NCBI RefSeq assembly: GCF_030646155.1
Contig: NZ_JAUTDN010000021.1
Coordinates: 23,532 to 87,531 of the forward strand
DNA from: Conexibacter sp. CPCC 205762
GTDB lineage: Bacteria; Actinomycetota; Thermoleophilia; Solirubrobacterales; Solirubrobacteraceae
Reading direction: 5' to 3'
DNA: 64,000 bases
Shown here in pieces: positions 49,419-61,282 of the stretch. The translations under genes and the position numbers were made by a program. The notes beneath the pieces were generated by a model, which worked only from the letters and a program-made list of their open reading frames with translations, made no database searches and was not told where the DNA came from. Within the stretch, counting starts at the first letter, position 1, and each line of letters begins with the position of its first letter.

Positions 49419-50294
49419 ATGACGATTTATCTTGGCATCCTGCTTGCGCTGATCTGCGCGTTCACGACGAACCTCGCGTTCCTCTACAAGCACCGCGGCG
49501 CGGTCGCGGCTCCGGCCGTCCATGTCCGCCACCCGTTCAGATCGGCGCGCGGCCTGTTCAGCTCGCCCTGGTTCGCGCTCGGCATGGGCGTCGCCGTCTG
49601 CGCGTGGATCTTCCACGTCGCGGCACTGGCGGTCGCGCCGATGTCGGTCGTGCAGACGGTGCTCGCCGGCGGTGTCGTGATGCTGGCCGTGATGGCGGAG
49701 CGGATCTTCGGCTTCTCGGTCGGGCCGCGCCAGTGGATCGGCCTCGGCTGCACCGCGCTCGGCCTCGTGCTGCTCGGCATCACGCTGCCGGTCGTGCACG
49801 ACCCCAACTCGCAGTTCTCGCTGCCCGGCATGATCGCCTTCGAGGCCGGCCTCGTCGGCATCGGCGCGCTGCTCGTGATGGGCAAGCGGATAGGCGCCCC
49901 GGACCATCACCACGGCGTGATGCTGGCGGCCGCCGCGGGCCTCCTGTTCGGCGTCTCCGACGTCGCGCTGAAGGCGCTCACCGGCCTCGTCGCCGACGAC
50001 GGCCTGCTGGCGCTGCTGACGACGCCCTGGACGGGCGTCGCGATCCTCGCCTCGATCGCCGCCTTCTACGCCTCCGCGAAGGCGCTGCAGGAGGGTGACG
50101 CCGTGCCGGTCATCGCCTTCACCGGCACGGCCGCCAACGTCGCCGGGATCGCCGGCGGCATCATCGTCTTCGGCGACCCGCTGCCCGGCGACGTGCTCGG
50201 CATCGTCGCCCAGGCGACCGCCTTCCTGCTCGTGATCGTCGCCGCCGCGCTGACGCCCGCGCCCGTGCGCGCCGCGCAGCCGGCCGCCGCCTGA
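49419..50294 (+). CDS. DMT/EamA-like membrane protein
   Basis: 291 residues with about nine hydrophobic helices, starting TIYLGILLALICAFTTNLAFLYKHRG. Repeated features include FHVAALAVAPMSVVQTVLAGGVVMLAV and a second-half PVIAFTGTAANVAGIAGGIIVFGDPLPGD, as in drug/metabolite-type transporters and the related magnesium-transporter NIPA-like proteins. A His cluster (PDHHHG) lies in the central loop. The substrate is unknown. The 178-bp gap upstream is AT-richer and holds the divergent HAD-like start. Confidence 0.75.
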   Translation: MTIYLGILLALICAFTTNLAFLYKHRGAVAAPAVHVRHPFRSARGLFSSPWFALGMGVAVCAWIFHVAALAVAPMSVVQTVLAGGVVMLAVMAERIFGFSVGPRQWIGLGCTALGLVLLGITLPVVHDPNSQFSLPGMIAFEAGLVGIGALLVMGKRIGAPDHHHGVMLAAAAGLLFGVSDVALKALTGLVADDGLLALLTTPWTGVAILASIAAFYASAKALQEGDAVPVIAFTGTAANVAGIAGGIIVFGDPLPGDVLGIVAQATAFLLVIVAAALTPAPVRAAQPAAA

Positions 50295-50313
50295 GCAGCG
50301 CTCCTCCGCCAGC

Positions 50314-50338
50314 GCGGCGCGCCGTCCGGGCGCGCCGC
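50314..50338 (+). terminator. Hairpin after DMT-like gene
   Basis: GCGGCGCGCC (50314-50323) and GGCGCGCCGC (50329-50338), perfect 10-bp arms, 5-nt loop, 19 bp after the stop. Confidence 0.6.
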
Positions 50339-50359
50339 TCGTCAGAACACCCGTCCGCG

Positions 50360-50398
50360 GAGTACCTTTGTACTCAGAGGCGTAACGGGCTATCCGTT
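50360..50398. promoter_or_regulatory. Paired palindromes before the aminotransferase gene
   Basis: GAGTAC-CTTT-GTACTC (50360-50375) and AACGG-GCTAT-CCGTT (50384-50398) lie upstream of the GGAGGG Shine-Dalgarno. They are candidate binding sites, possibly for the PucR regulator encoded two genes down. Confidence 0.45.
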
Positions 50399-50416
50399 CT
50401 GGAGGGTGATGTAGCG

Positions 50417-51796
50417 ATGGCGACGACAGAGACGGCGACGGTCGAGGCACTCCAGGAGCAGGCCAAGCGCCACCTCTGGATGCACTTCACGCGGATGGGC
50501 GACTACCACCGCGGCGAGCAGATCCCGATCATCGTCAGAGGCGAGGGCGTCTACGTCTGGGACGCCAGCGGCAAGCGCTACTTCGACGGCCTCTCGGCGC
50601 TCTTCTGCTCCAACCTCGGCCACGGCCGCGCCGACATCGCGCAGGCCGGCGCCGACCAGGCGAAGGAGCTCGACTTCTACTCGACCTGGTCCTACGCCCA
50701 CCCGCGCGCGATCGAGCTGGCGACGCGGATCGCCGCGCTCGCCCCCGGCGACCTCAACCGCATCTTCTTCACCAGCGGCGGCGGCGAGGCGGTCGAGTCG
50801 GCGCTGAAGCTCGCGCGCCAGTACCACAAGCTGACGGGCAATCCGCAGAAGACGAAGGTGATCGCGCGCGAGGTCGCCTACCACGGGACGCCGATGGGCG
50901 CCCTCTCGGCGACCGGCATCACGCCCTTCCGCGTGCCGTTCGAGCCGCTCACGCCGGGCGGCTGCCACGTCCCCAACACGAACGTCTACCGCCTGCCCGA
51001 CCACGTCCCGGTCGAGACGCTCGCGGAGGCGGTGCGCGAGCGGATCCTGTTCGAGGGGCCGGAGACGGTCGCCGCCGTGATCATGGAGCCGGTCCAGAAC
51101 GCCGGCGGCACCTTCACGCCGCCCGACGGCTACTTCCAGCGGATCCGCGAGATCTGCGACGAGTTCGGCGTGCTGATGATCTCCGACGAGGTGATCTGCG
51201 CCTGGGGCCGCCTCGGCGAGTGGTTCGGCGCGCAGCGCTACGACTACCTGCCCGATGTCATCACGACCGCCAAGGGGATCACCGGCGCGATCGCGCCGAT
51301 GGGGGCGATGATCGTCTCCGACCGCATCGCCGCGCCGTTCATGGAGGGCGAGGAGATGTTCCTGCACGGCTTCACCTTCGCCGGCCATCCGGTCGCCTCC
51401 GCGATCGCGCTCGCGACGCTCGACGCCTACGAGCAGGAGGGCGTGATCGACAACGTGCGCGCCAACGAGGGCGCGCTGCGGGGGATGCTGGAGTCGCTGC
51501 GAGACATCCCGATCGTCGGCGACGTGCGCGGCGCCGGCTACTTCCAGTCGCTGGAGCTGGTCAAGGACCGCGACACGAAGGAGACGTTCGACGACGACGA
51601 GGCCGAGACGCTGCTGCGCGGCTACATCTCCGGCGAGCTGTACGAGCGCGGCTTGATCTGCCGCGCCGACGACCGCGGCGACCCGGTCATCCAGCTGTCG
51701 CCGCCGCTGATCTCGACGCCGGACCACTTCGCCGAGATCGAGGCCGTGCTGCGGCCGGTGCTCGAAGGCGCGACCAGCCGCATGCGGCTCGGCTGA
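50417..51796 (+). CDS. Class III PLP-dependent aminotransferase
   Basis: 459 residues. Fold-type I class III features: VRGEGVYVWDASGKRYFDGL, SGGGEAVESALKLARQYH, MEPVQNAGGTFTPPDGYF, ISDEVICAWGRLG (PLP Asp) and the PLP Lys in ITTAKGITGAIAP; HGFTFAGHPVASA. It belongs to the omega-amino-acid/taurine/putrescine pyruvate-transaminase group. Alanine dehydrogenase two genes downstream would recycle the alanine made from pyruvate. The amine donor cannot be read from the sequence: beta-alanine, GABA, putrescine and taurine are all possible. GGAGGG precedes the ATG. Confidence 0.88.
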   Translation: MATTETATVEALQEQAKRHLWMHFTRMGDYHRGEQIPIIVRGEGVYVWDASGKRYFDGLSALFCSNLGHGRADIAQAGADQAKELDFYSTWSYAHPRAIELATRIAALAPGDLNRIFFTSGGGEAVESALKLARQYHKLTGNPQKTKVIAREVAYHGTPMGALSATGITPFRVPFEPLTPGGCHVPNTNVYRLPDHVPVETLAEAVRERILFEGPETVAAVIMEPVQNAGGTFTPPDGYFQRIREICDEFGVLMISDEVICAWGRLGEWFGAQRYDYLPDVITTAKGITGAIAPMGAMIVSDRIAAPFMEGEEMFLHGFTFAGHPVASAIALATLDAYEQEGVIDNVRANEGALRGMLESLRDIPIVGDVRGAGYFQSLELVKDRDTKETFDDDEAETLLRGYISGELYERGLICRADDRGDPVIQLSPPLISTPDHFAEIEAVLRPVLEGATSRMRLG

Positions 51797-51813
51797 GCGA
51801 GGGACCGCCGACC

Positions 51814-53448
51814 GTGCTGACCGTCCGCGAGCTCGTCCGCGACATCGACATCCGCCTGCTCGCCGGCGAGCAGGCGCTCGACGCCGCCGTGCGCTGGGTC
51901 CACATCACCGAGCTGGAGGATCCGACGCCGTGGCTGTCGGGCGGCGAGCTGCTGCTCACGACCGGCCTCCAGCTGGCCACGCCCGAGCGCCAGACGGAGT
52001 TCGTCAGGCGGCTCGCGGACCACGGCCTGGCGGGGCTCGGCTTCGGCATCGGGTTCGGCTTCGACACGGTCCCGGAGGCGCTCGTCGAGACCGCCCGCGA
52101 GCGCGGCCTGCCGCTGTTCGAGGTGCCCTACGACGTGCCCTTCATCGCGATCACCGAGACCGCCTTCAGCCGCCTCGTCAACGAGCAGTACGCGGTCCTG
52201 CGGCGCGCGATCGCCGCGCACGAGCGGCTCGAGCGGATCGTCCTCTCCGAGCGCGGCATCGACGCCGTCGCCGGCGCGCTGTCGACGCTCGTCGGCGGCG
52301 CCGTGATGGTCTTCGACGCGCGCGGCGGCCTGCTCGCGCAGCGCTCCTTCCGCAACGAGGTCGACGACGAGACGGTCGCGGCGCTGGAGCGCGAGCTGCG
52401 CGACCGCACGCGCGCCGGCGAGCGGCGCGGCTTCGCGCCGACGGCCGGCACGCTCGCGGGCCGCGCGCTGGCGCTGCCGGTCGGCGCCTCCGGCCCGCGC
52501 GACGGTGAGACGGCCGACGGCGGCCCGCTGCTGCAGGCGTGGCTGGTCGCCGCCAAGGACACCGGCTCGCTGTCGGAGTTCGACCGCCTCACGCTCCACC
52601 AGGCGGTCACGATCGTCGCGCTGGAGATGCTGCGCCGCCGCGTCGCCGAGGACACCGAGCGGCGGCTCGCCGGCGACGTCCTGTCGGGGATCGTGACCGG
52701 CGAGCTGAGCGGCGGCGACCTCGCGCGGCGGCTGGAGCCGTTCGGGCTCGGCACGCGGGTCGCGGTGATGGTGCTGACGCCGCCGCGCCCTGGCGCAGGC
52801 GGGATGGCGGCGGCCGAGAGCGCGCTCGCGGGCGCGCTGCGCGGCGAGGCGGCCGACGGGCTGGTGGCGGTCCACGAGGGGCTCGTCGGCGCGCTCGTGC
52901 CGGGGCTCGACGAGGAGGAGCTGTTCCCGCTCGCGCAGCGGATCGCCGATCGCACGACGCGCGCGCTCGGGCTGCCGCTGCGGCTCGGCGTCGGCCGCGC
53001 CGTCGGCGGCGGCGAGGCGCGCCGCGCCTTCCACGAGGCGCGCTGCGCGGTGGAGGCGCTGGCGCTCGCGCAGCCCAGCGGCGACGGCAACGGCGACGAG
53101 GCCGGCCCGCTCAGAACGACCGTCGCGACCTATCGCGACCTCGGCTCCTTCCAGCTGCTGCTGTCGCTGCAGGACGACGACGCGCTGCGGCTCTTCTGCG
53201 ACTCGATCCTCGCCCCGATCGAGGAGAGCGAGGGCGCCTACGGCGGCGAGCTGATGCGCTCGCTGGAGGCGTTCATCGAGGAGAACGGGCAGTGGGAGCG
53301 GGCGGCGAAGCGGCTCTACTGCCACCGCCACACGCTCCGCTACCGGATCCGCCGCGTCGAGGAGCTGACCGGGCGCAGCATGGGCAGCGCGCGCGACCGG
53401 ATCGAGTTTTGGCTCGCCCTCCGCGGGCGAGAACTGGTGCGCGACTAA
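51814..53448 (+). CDS. PucR family transcriptional regulator
   Basis: 544 residues from GTG 51814 (VLTVRELVRDIDIRLLAGE). N-terminal PucR domain about 1-125 (ITELEDPTPWLSGGELLLTTG, LPLFEVPYDVPFIAITE), a central GGDEF-like fold and a C-terminal HTH_30 about 480-540 (RAAKRLYCHRHTLRYRIRRVEELTG). PucR-type regulators activate amine, purine or GABA catabolic genes in response to substrate. It sits between the aminotransferase and alanine dehydrogenase genes on one strand with 17- and 18-bp gaps, so it is likely their own activator. Confidence 0.9.
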   Translation: MLTVRELVRDIDIRLLAGEQALDAAVRWVHITELEDPTPWLSGGELLLTTGLQLATPERQTEFVRRLADHGLAGLGFGIGFGFDTVPEALVETARERGLPLFEVPYDVPFIAITETAFSRLVNEQYAVLRRAIAAHERLERIVLSERGIDAVAGALSTLVGGAVMVFDARGGLLAQRSFRNEVDDETVAALERELRDRTRAGERRGFAPTAGTLAGRALALPVGASGPRDGETADGGPLLQAWLVAAKDTGSLSEFDRLTLHQAVTIVALEMLRRRVAEDTERRLAGDVLSGIVTGELSGGDLARRLEPFGLGTRVAVMVLTPPRPGAGGMAAAESALAGALRGEAADGLVAVHEGLVGALVPGLDEEELFPLAQRIADRTTRALGLPLRLGVGRAVGGGEARRAFHEARCAVEALALAQPSGDGNGDEAGPLRTTVATYRDLGSFQLLLSLQDDDALRLFCDSILAPIEESEGAYGGELMRSLEAFIEENGQWERAAKRLYCHRHTLRYRIRRVEELTGRSMGSARDRIEFWLALRGRELVRD

Positions 53449-53466
53449 CCCGAGCCGGAGGTCCCC

Positions 53467-54597
53467 ATGAAGGTCGGCGTCCCCACCGAGGTCAAGACGG
53501 ACGAGTACCGCGTCGCGCTGACGCCGGCCGGCGCGCGCGAGCTCGCCGACGCCGGCCACGAGGTGCTGGTGCAGCACGGGGCGGGGGAGGGGTCGGCGAT
53601 CGCCGACGAGGAGTACGCCGCCCAGGGCGCCAGCATCGTGCCCGACGCCGAGAGCGTCTTCACGCAGGCGGAGCTGATCGTCAAGGTGAAGGAGCCGCAG
53701 CCGCAGGAGGTCGCGCTGCTGAGACCGCACCACCTGCTGTTCACCTACCTCCACCTCGCCCCGGCGCCGGAGCTGACGCGCGGGCTGATGGCCTCGGGTG
53801 CGACCTGCATCGCCTACGAGACGGTCGAGGACGCGCGCGGCCGGCTGCCGCTGCTGGCGCCGATGAGCGAGGTCGCCGGCAAGATTGCGACCCAGGCCGG
53901 CGCCTTCATGCTGGAGAAGCCGCTCGGCGGCCGCGGGATCCTGCTCGGCGGCGTGCCCGGCGTCGCGGCCGCCAACGTGATGGTGATCGGCGGCGGCGTC
54001 GTCGGCATGCGCGCTGCGCTGATCGCGATCGGGATGGAGGCGACGGTCTTCGTCTTCGACCGCAGCATCGACCGCCTGCGCGAGCTCGACTCGGAGTTCG
54101 GCGGCCGCGCCGACACCTGCTTCGCGACGACGCTCGCGATCGAGGAGCGGCTGCCGGAGATCGACCTCGTGATCGGCGCCGTGCTCGTCCACGGCGCGAA
54201 GGCGCCGCACGTGATCACGCGCAGACAGCTGGCGCTGATGAAGCCCGGCGCGGTGCTCGTCGACGTCTCGATCGACCAGGGCGGCTGCTTCGAGACCTCC
54301 AGACCGACGACGCACACCAACCCGACCTACGAGGTCGACGGCGTCACGCACTACTGCGTCGCGAACATGCCGGGCGCGGTGCCGATCACCTCGACGCACG
54401 CGCTCACGAACGCGACGATGCCGTACGTCGTCCAGCTCGCCAACGACGGATTCGTCCGCGCTGTGCAGGACAATCCCGGCTTGAAGCCGGGTGTGAACGT
54501 CGTCGGCGGCCAGGTGACATATGCTCCGGTGGCTGAAGCCGTCGGCGTCCCGTACGTGCCCCTCGAGGAGGCACTCGCGACCCTGCATGCGGCGTAG
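53467..54597 (+). CDS. ald: Alanine dehydrogenase
   Basis: 376 residues, normal length. [31 protein letters not shown] is the family start; KEPQPQE (pyruvate Lys), HLAPAPELT (catalytic His), NAD fold [32 protein letters not shown] and [17 protein letters not shown]. It oxidises alanine to pyruvate and ammonium with NAD+. Here it would regenerate the pyruvate acceptor of the aminotransferase upstream. The ribosomal gene rpsL starts 40 bp after its stop. Confidence 0.95.
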   Translation: MKVGVPTEVKTDEYRVALTPAGARELADAGHEVLVQHGAGEGSAIADEEYAAQGASIVPDAESVFTQAELIVKVKEPQPQEVALLRPHHLLFTYLHLAPAPELTRGLMASGATCIAYETVEDARGRLPLLAPMSEVAGKIATQAGAFMLEKPLGGRGILLGGVPGVAAANVMVIGGGVVGMRAALIAIGMEATVFVFDRSIDRLRELDSEFGGRADTCFATTLAIEERLPEIDLVIGAVLVHGAKAPHVITRRQLALMKPGAVLVDVSIDQGGCFETSRPTTHTNPTYEVDGVTHYCVANMPGAVPITSTHALTNATMPYVVQLANDGFVRAVQDNPGLKPGVNVVGGQVTYAPVAEAVGVPYVPLEEALATLHAA

Positions 54598-54621
54598 CAG
54601 CGCTGATTCCTCCGACGCTGC

Positions 54622-54627
54622 TAGCAT
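54622..54627 (+). promoter_or_regulatory. Possible -10 box of the str operon
   Basis: TAGCAT lies 10 nt before the rpsL ATG and no Shine-Dalgarno is present there, so the transcript could be nearly leaderless. No clear -35. Confidence 0.35.
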
Positions 54628-54637
54628 TCCGCGCCAC

Positions 54638-55033
54638 ATGCCGACTACCAGCCAACTCGTCCGCAAGGGCCGCAAGACGCCGAAGAAGAAGCTCGCCACG
54701 CCGGGCCTCAAGTCCGGCAGAGGCCGCAAGACCAAGGTCGCCGCGCCTCAGCGCCGTGGCGTCTGCACGCGTGTGTACACCACCACGCCCAAGAAGCCGA
54801 ACTCGGCCCTTCGCAAGGTTGCTCGTGTCCGGCTGACCCACGGGATGGAAGTCACCGTCTACATCCCGGGTGAGGGTCACAACCTTCAGGAGCACTCCGT
54901 CGTGCTCGTCCGCGGCGGCCGCGTCAAGGACCTCCCGGGCGTCCGCTACAAGGTCGTCCGCGGCACGCTCGACGCCGCCGGCGTCAGCGACCGCAAGAAG
55001 GCCCGCTCCCAGTACGGCGTGAAGGCGAAGTAA
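54638..55033 (+). CDS. rpsL: Ribosomal protein S12
   Basis: 131 residues, a few more than the usual 124 because of basic insertions near residues 17-36. Core motifs [16 protein letters not shown] and [17 protein letters not shown] keep both lysines (K43 and K88 equivalents) whose change gives streptomycin resistance, so a sensitive allele is predicted. S12 is in the 30S decoding centre. The stop TAA shares its last base with the ATG of rpsG (TAATG). Confidence 0.97.
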   Translation: MPTTSQLVRKGRKTPKKKLATPGLKSGRGRKTKVAAPQRRGVCTRVYTTTPKKPNSALRKVARVRLTHGMEVTVYIPGEGHNLQEHSVVLVRGGRVKDLPGVRYKVVRGTLDAAGVSDRKKARSQYGVKAK

Positions 55034-55503
55034 TGCCCCGTCGCGCTGCAGCCTCCATCCGCGCGGTCGAGCCGGACGCGATCCACCGTTCCCGCCTCGT
55101 CCAGCAGGTCATCAACAAGGTGATGCTGGACGGCAAGAAGTCCACCGCCGAGACGATCGTGTACGACGCGCTGGCGATCCTCGCCGAGCGCTCGGGCAGA
55201 GATCCGCTCGAGGCCCTCGAGGCCTCGATCAAGGCGCTGACCCCGTCGCTCGAGGTCCGCTCCCGCCGCGTCGGCGGCGCCACGTACCAGGTGCCGGTCG
55301 AGGTCCAGCCGCGCCGCTCGCGCACGCTGGCCGTCCGCTGGCTCGTCCTGTTCGCCCGCCAGCGTCGCGAGAAGACGATGGCCCAGCGGCTCGCCAACGA
55401 GCTGCTCGACGCCCAGTCGCAGCAGGGCGGCGCCTACAAGCGCAAGGACGACATCTACCGTATGGCGCAGGCCAACAAGGCCTTCGCGCACTACCGCTGG
55501 TAG
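55033..55503 (+). CDS. rpsG: Ribosomal protein S7
   Basis: 156 residues, normal length: [57 protein letters not shown] and the end KAFAHYRW. S7 nucleates the 30S head and in E. coli represses its own operon. TAATG overlap with rpsL; a strong terminator follows, separating it from fusA. Confidence 0.97.
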   Translation: MPRRAAASIRAVEPDAIHRSRLVQQVINKVMLDGKKSTAETIVYDALAILAERSGRDPLEALEASIKALTPSLEVRSRRVGGATYQVPVEVQPRRSRTLAVRWLVLFARQRREKTMAQRLANELLDAQSQQGGAYKRKDDIYRMAQANKAFAHYRW

Positions 55504-55530
55504 CACGCCCGACCACATCTTCGGCATGTA

Positions 55531-55554
55531 CGCGCCGCTGACATCAGCGGCGCG
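55531..55554 (+). terminator. Intrinsic terminator after rpsG
   Basis: CGCGCCGCTGA-CA-TCAGCGGCGCG, a perfect 11-bp stem followed by TTGTCGTTAA. Confidence 0.8.
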
Positions 55555-55651
55555 TTGTCGTTAAAGACCGCGGCCGCGCGGTCGAATCTCCTGCACAGCG
55601 CCCTGCAGAGGGGGCGAGATCCCTGGCAGGCCGGAGCCATTGGCGCTCCTT

Positions 55652-55660
55652 TGCTATATT
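55652..55660 (+). promoter_or_regulatory. Extended -10 promoter for fusA
   Basis: TGC-TATATT gives a TGn extended -10 about 185 bp before fusA, after the rpsG terminator. A long leader with the attenuator-like fold follows. Confidence 0.5.
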
Positions 55661-55721
55661 CACTCGCCGCCTCCCAGAGGCGCGCGCCACTGCGCGCCTC
55701 CGCCACGGGGCACATCTACCC

Positions 55722-55742
55722 ATGGAGACCTCGACGAGCTAA
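55722..55742 (+). other. Six-codon leader ORF (METSTS)
   Basis: ATG GAG ACC TCG ACG AGC TAA, ending 8 bp before the first arm of the attenuator-like structure. No clear Shine-Dalgarno. It may be a leader peptide or chance. Confidence 0.35.
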
Positions 55743-55750
55743 CGCACGAA

Positions 55751-55798
55751 CCCGGGACGACATTTCAGTCAGTACCGGGCCCCGCTGGGGCCATTTTT
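55751..55798 (+). promoter_or_regulatory. Attenuator-like terminator/antiterminator in the fusA leader
   Basis: GGCCCC-GCT-GGGGCC (55778-55792) followed by ATTTTTG is a textbook intrinsic terminator 45 bp before fusA. CCCGG (55751-55755) can instead pair with CCGGG (55775-55779), which uses the first bases of the terminator stem; the two folds exclude each other. Confidence 0.7.
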
Positions 55799-55842
55799 GT
55801 GCCTATCGTCGACGACCAGACCGCGAGTTAGAGACCGAGCCC

Positions 55843-57945
<2,103 letters not shown>

Positions 57946-58059
57946 CAGGGAAATTCCGCCTCGCGTCGGACCAGCCGGCGCGAAACGCGGAACTGAGATA
58001 GATTTCCGAGGTTCGCCCATCTAGGCGACCGCACACCGATTTCCAAGGAGCAACCCAAA

Positions 58060-59244
<1,185 letters not shown>

Positions 59245-59258
59245 CACCAGTCTCACTG

Positions 59259-59282
59259 CGGCGGGACGCTCGCGTCCCGCCG
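59259..59282 (+). terminator. Intrinsic terminator after tuf
   Basis: CGGCGGGACGC-TC-GCGTCCCGCCG, 11-bp perfect stem followed by TTTG, 14 bp after the stop. Confidence 0.85.
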
Positions 59283-59315
59283 TTTGCACGCTGACGTCGA
59301 GAGATACGACAAAGC

Positions 59316-59346
59316 AGGCGGGTCCCAATGACCCTGGGACTCGCCT
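59316..59346 (+). promoter_or_regulatory. Stable hairpin in the S10-operon leader
   Basis: AGGCGGGTCCCA (59316-59327) and TGGGACTCGCCT (59335-59346), 12 pairs including one G-U, 7-nt loop, about 67 nt before rpsJ. In E. coli a hairpin in the S10 leader is bound by L4; this may be an analogue, not a homologue. Confidence 0.6.
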
Positions 59347-59412
59347 TCAGCGCGCAAGAGACCAATCGTAAGAACACAGCAAGTACCGGACGGAACGAAA
59401 CCAAAGGCACAC

Positions 59413-59739
59413 GTGGCAACTCTGGCCCAGAACAAGATCCGCATTCGCCTCAAGTCCTACGATCACTCAGCGATCGAGACGGCGGCGAAGGAGATCGTCG
59501 AGACGGCGACTCGTACCGGCGCGACCGTGTCCGGGCCCGTGCCGCTGCCGACGGAGAAGAACGTCTACTGCGTGATCCGCTCCCCCTTCAAGGACAAGGA
59601 TTCGCGCGAGCACTTCGAGATCCGCACGCACAAGCGGCTCATCGACATCCATCAGCCGACGCCCAAGACGGTCGACTCGCTCCAGCGGCTCGATCACCTG
59701 CCCGCCGGCGTCGACATCGAGATCAGGCTGGCCAGCTGA
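59413..59739 (+). CDS. rpsJ: Ribosomal protein S10 (NusE)
   Basis: 108 residues with GTG start ([20 protein letters not shown]). [39 protein letters not shown] is the conserved loop and core. It serves both in the 30S head and as NusE, the NusG/NusB partner in transcription coupling. First gene of the S10 operon; rplC starts 1 bp later. Confidence 0.97.
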   Translation: MATLAQNKIRIRLKSYDHSAIETAAKEIVETATRTGATVSGPVPLPTEKNVYCVIRSPFKDKDSREHFEIRTHKRLIDIHQPTPKTVDSLQRLDHLPAGVDIEIRLAS

Positions 59740-59740
59740 C

Positions 59741-60358
59741 ATGCCGGCGATCCTCGCGAAGAAGCTTGGGATGACCCAGCGCTTCCTGGAAGACGGCCGC
59801 GTCGAGCGCGTCACCGTCCTGGAAGCCGGGCCGTGCCCCGTCACCGCAGTCCGCACGTTCGAGCGCGACGGCTACGAAGCCGTGCAGCTCGCGTTCGGCG
59901 CCTGCCGTGAGAAGCAGCTGACGAAGGCCGAGCTCGGCCACCTGAAGAAGGCCGACGCCCCCGCGCACCGCCACCTGGTGGAGTTCCGCGACGAGGCCGC
60001 CGAGCTGACGGTCGGCGAGACCGTCACGGTCGACACCTTCGAGACGGGCCAGACGGTAAGAATCGCCGGCACCTCGAAGGGCAAGGGCTTCCAGGGCACG
60101 ATCAAGCGCCACAACTTCAGACGCGGCCCGAAGTCCCACGGCTCGCACAACGTGCGTGCCCCCGGTTCGATCGGTGCGTCCGCCTGGCCCGCCCGCGTGA
60201 TGAAGGGCATCCGCGGCCCCGGCCAGATGGGCAACAAGCGCGTCACTCAGAAGGGTCTCGAGATCGTCGAGATCATCAGCAAGGACAATCTGATGCTCGT
60301 CCGCGGGTCCGTTCCGGGTCCGAAGGGCGGCACGGTGGAGGTGCGCACCGATGCCTAG
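59741..60358 (+). CDS. rplC: Ribosomal protein L3
   Basis: 205 residues. MPAILAKKLGMTQRFLEDG, KGKGFQGTIKRHNFRRGPKSHGSHN and GQMGNKRVTQKGLEIVEI are typical. The extended loop reaches the peptidyl-transferase centre. Its last eight bases overlap rplD. Confidence 0.97.
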   Translation: MPAILAKKLGMTQRFLEDGRVERVTVLEAGPCPVTAVRTFERDGYEAVQLAFGACREKQLTKAELGHLKKADAPAHRHLVEFRDEAAELTVGETVTVDTFETGQTVRIAGTSKGKGFQGTIKRHNFRRGPKSHGSHNVRAPGSIGASAWPARVMKGIRGPGQMGNKRVTQKGLEIVEIISKDNLMLVRGSVPGPKGGTVEVRTDA

Positions 60359-60983
60359 CGCTCCCAAGCTCGGCGGCGGTGACGTGGTCCTCGACGACCT
60401 CGCGTTCACCGCGAAGTTCAACGGCCCGCTCGTTCACGAGACGGTGCGCTCGGAGCTGAACGCGCTCCGTCAGGGCACCGCCGCGACGAAGACGCGCGGC
60501 CTGGTTCGAGGCGGCGGCGCCAAGCCGTGGCGTCAGAAGGGCACCGGTCGCGCTCGCGCCGGCTCTTCGCGCTCGCCGGTGTGGAAGGGCGGCGGCACGG
60601 TCTTCGGCCCGTCCCCGCGCCACTACACGTTCAAGGTCAACCGCAAGGCGCGTCGCGCCGCGCTGCGCAGCGCGCTGTCGGTCCACGTCGACCGCGGCTC
60701 GCTCGCCGTCTTCGACGCCGCCAGCTTCGACGCGCCGTCGACGAAGACCGCGGTGAGACTGCTGACGGAGTGGGCTCAGCCCAACCCGACGCTGGTGCTG
60801 CTCGACGCTGACGAGGCGAACGCGGGGCTGTCGTTCCGCAACCTCGAGCGCGTGCTCGTGCTGCCGGTCGAGGACGCCGGCGTCGCCGACGTCATCGGCG
60901 CCGCGTCGCTGCTCGTGTCGGAGTCCGCGCTGGCCCAGATCACCGCGCGCGCCACGGGCGCCGCGCAGGAGGAGGCGGCGTAG
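60351..60983 (+). CDS. rplD: Ribosomal protein L4
   Basis: 210 residues. The exit-tunnel loop reads AATKTRGLVRGGGAKPWRQKGTGRARAGSSRSPVWKGGG, as in other L4 proteins. In enterobacteria L4 also represses the S10 operon. The ATG overlaps rplC by eight bases, giving tight coupling; rplW follows after 2 bp. Confidence 0.97.
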   Translation: MPSAPKLGGGDVVLDDLAFTAKFNGPLVHETVRSELNALRQGTAATKTRGLVRGGGAKPWRQKGTGRARAGSSRSPVWKGGGTVFGPSPRHYTFKVNRKARRAALRSALSVHVDRGSLAVFDAASFDAPSTKTAVRLLTEWAQPNPTLVLLDADEANAGLSFRNLERVLVLPVEDAGVADVIGAASLLVSESALAQITARATGAAQEEAA

Positions 60984-60985
60984 TC

Positions 60986-61282
60986 ATGGACGCGAGCCAG
61001 GTCATCATCCGTCCCGTCGTCTCGGAGAAGAGCTTCGTGCTCGCCGAGATCGGCAAGTACACCTTCCGCGTCCATCCGGACGCGCACAAGACGCAGATCC
61101 GCCAGGCCGTCGAGGATCTCTTCGACGTGAGAGTGCAGGAAGTGCGCACGATCGCGGTCAGAAGCAAGCCGAAGCGGCGCGGGTACACCTCCGGGCGCAC
61201 CCGTGCGTGGAAGAAGGCCATCGTGCAGGTTGGCGAGGGCGACACGATTCCGATCTTCCAGGGCCTGGAGGGGGCTGAGTAA
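60986..61282 (+). CDS. rplW: Ribosomal protein L23
   Basis: 98 residues, [48 protein letters not shown], normal length. It lies at the tunnel exit and docks trigger factor and SRP. Stop TAA shares a base with the rplB ATG (TAATG). Confidence 0.97.
   Translation: MDASQVIIRPVVSEKSFVLAEIGKYTFRVHPDAHKTQIRQAVEDLFDVRVQEVRTIAVRSKPKRRGYTSGRTRAWKKAIVQVGEGDTIPIFQGLEGAE

Noticed and set aside
55640..55831. 63-codon plus-strand ORF in the fusA leader
   Set aside because: Proline/arginine-rich, no Shine-Dalgarno, and overlaps the terminator structure.
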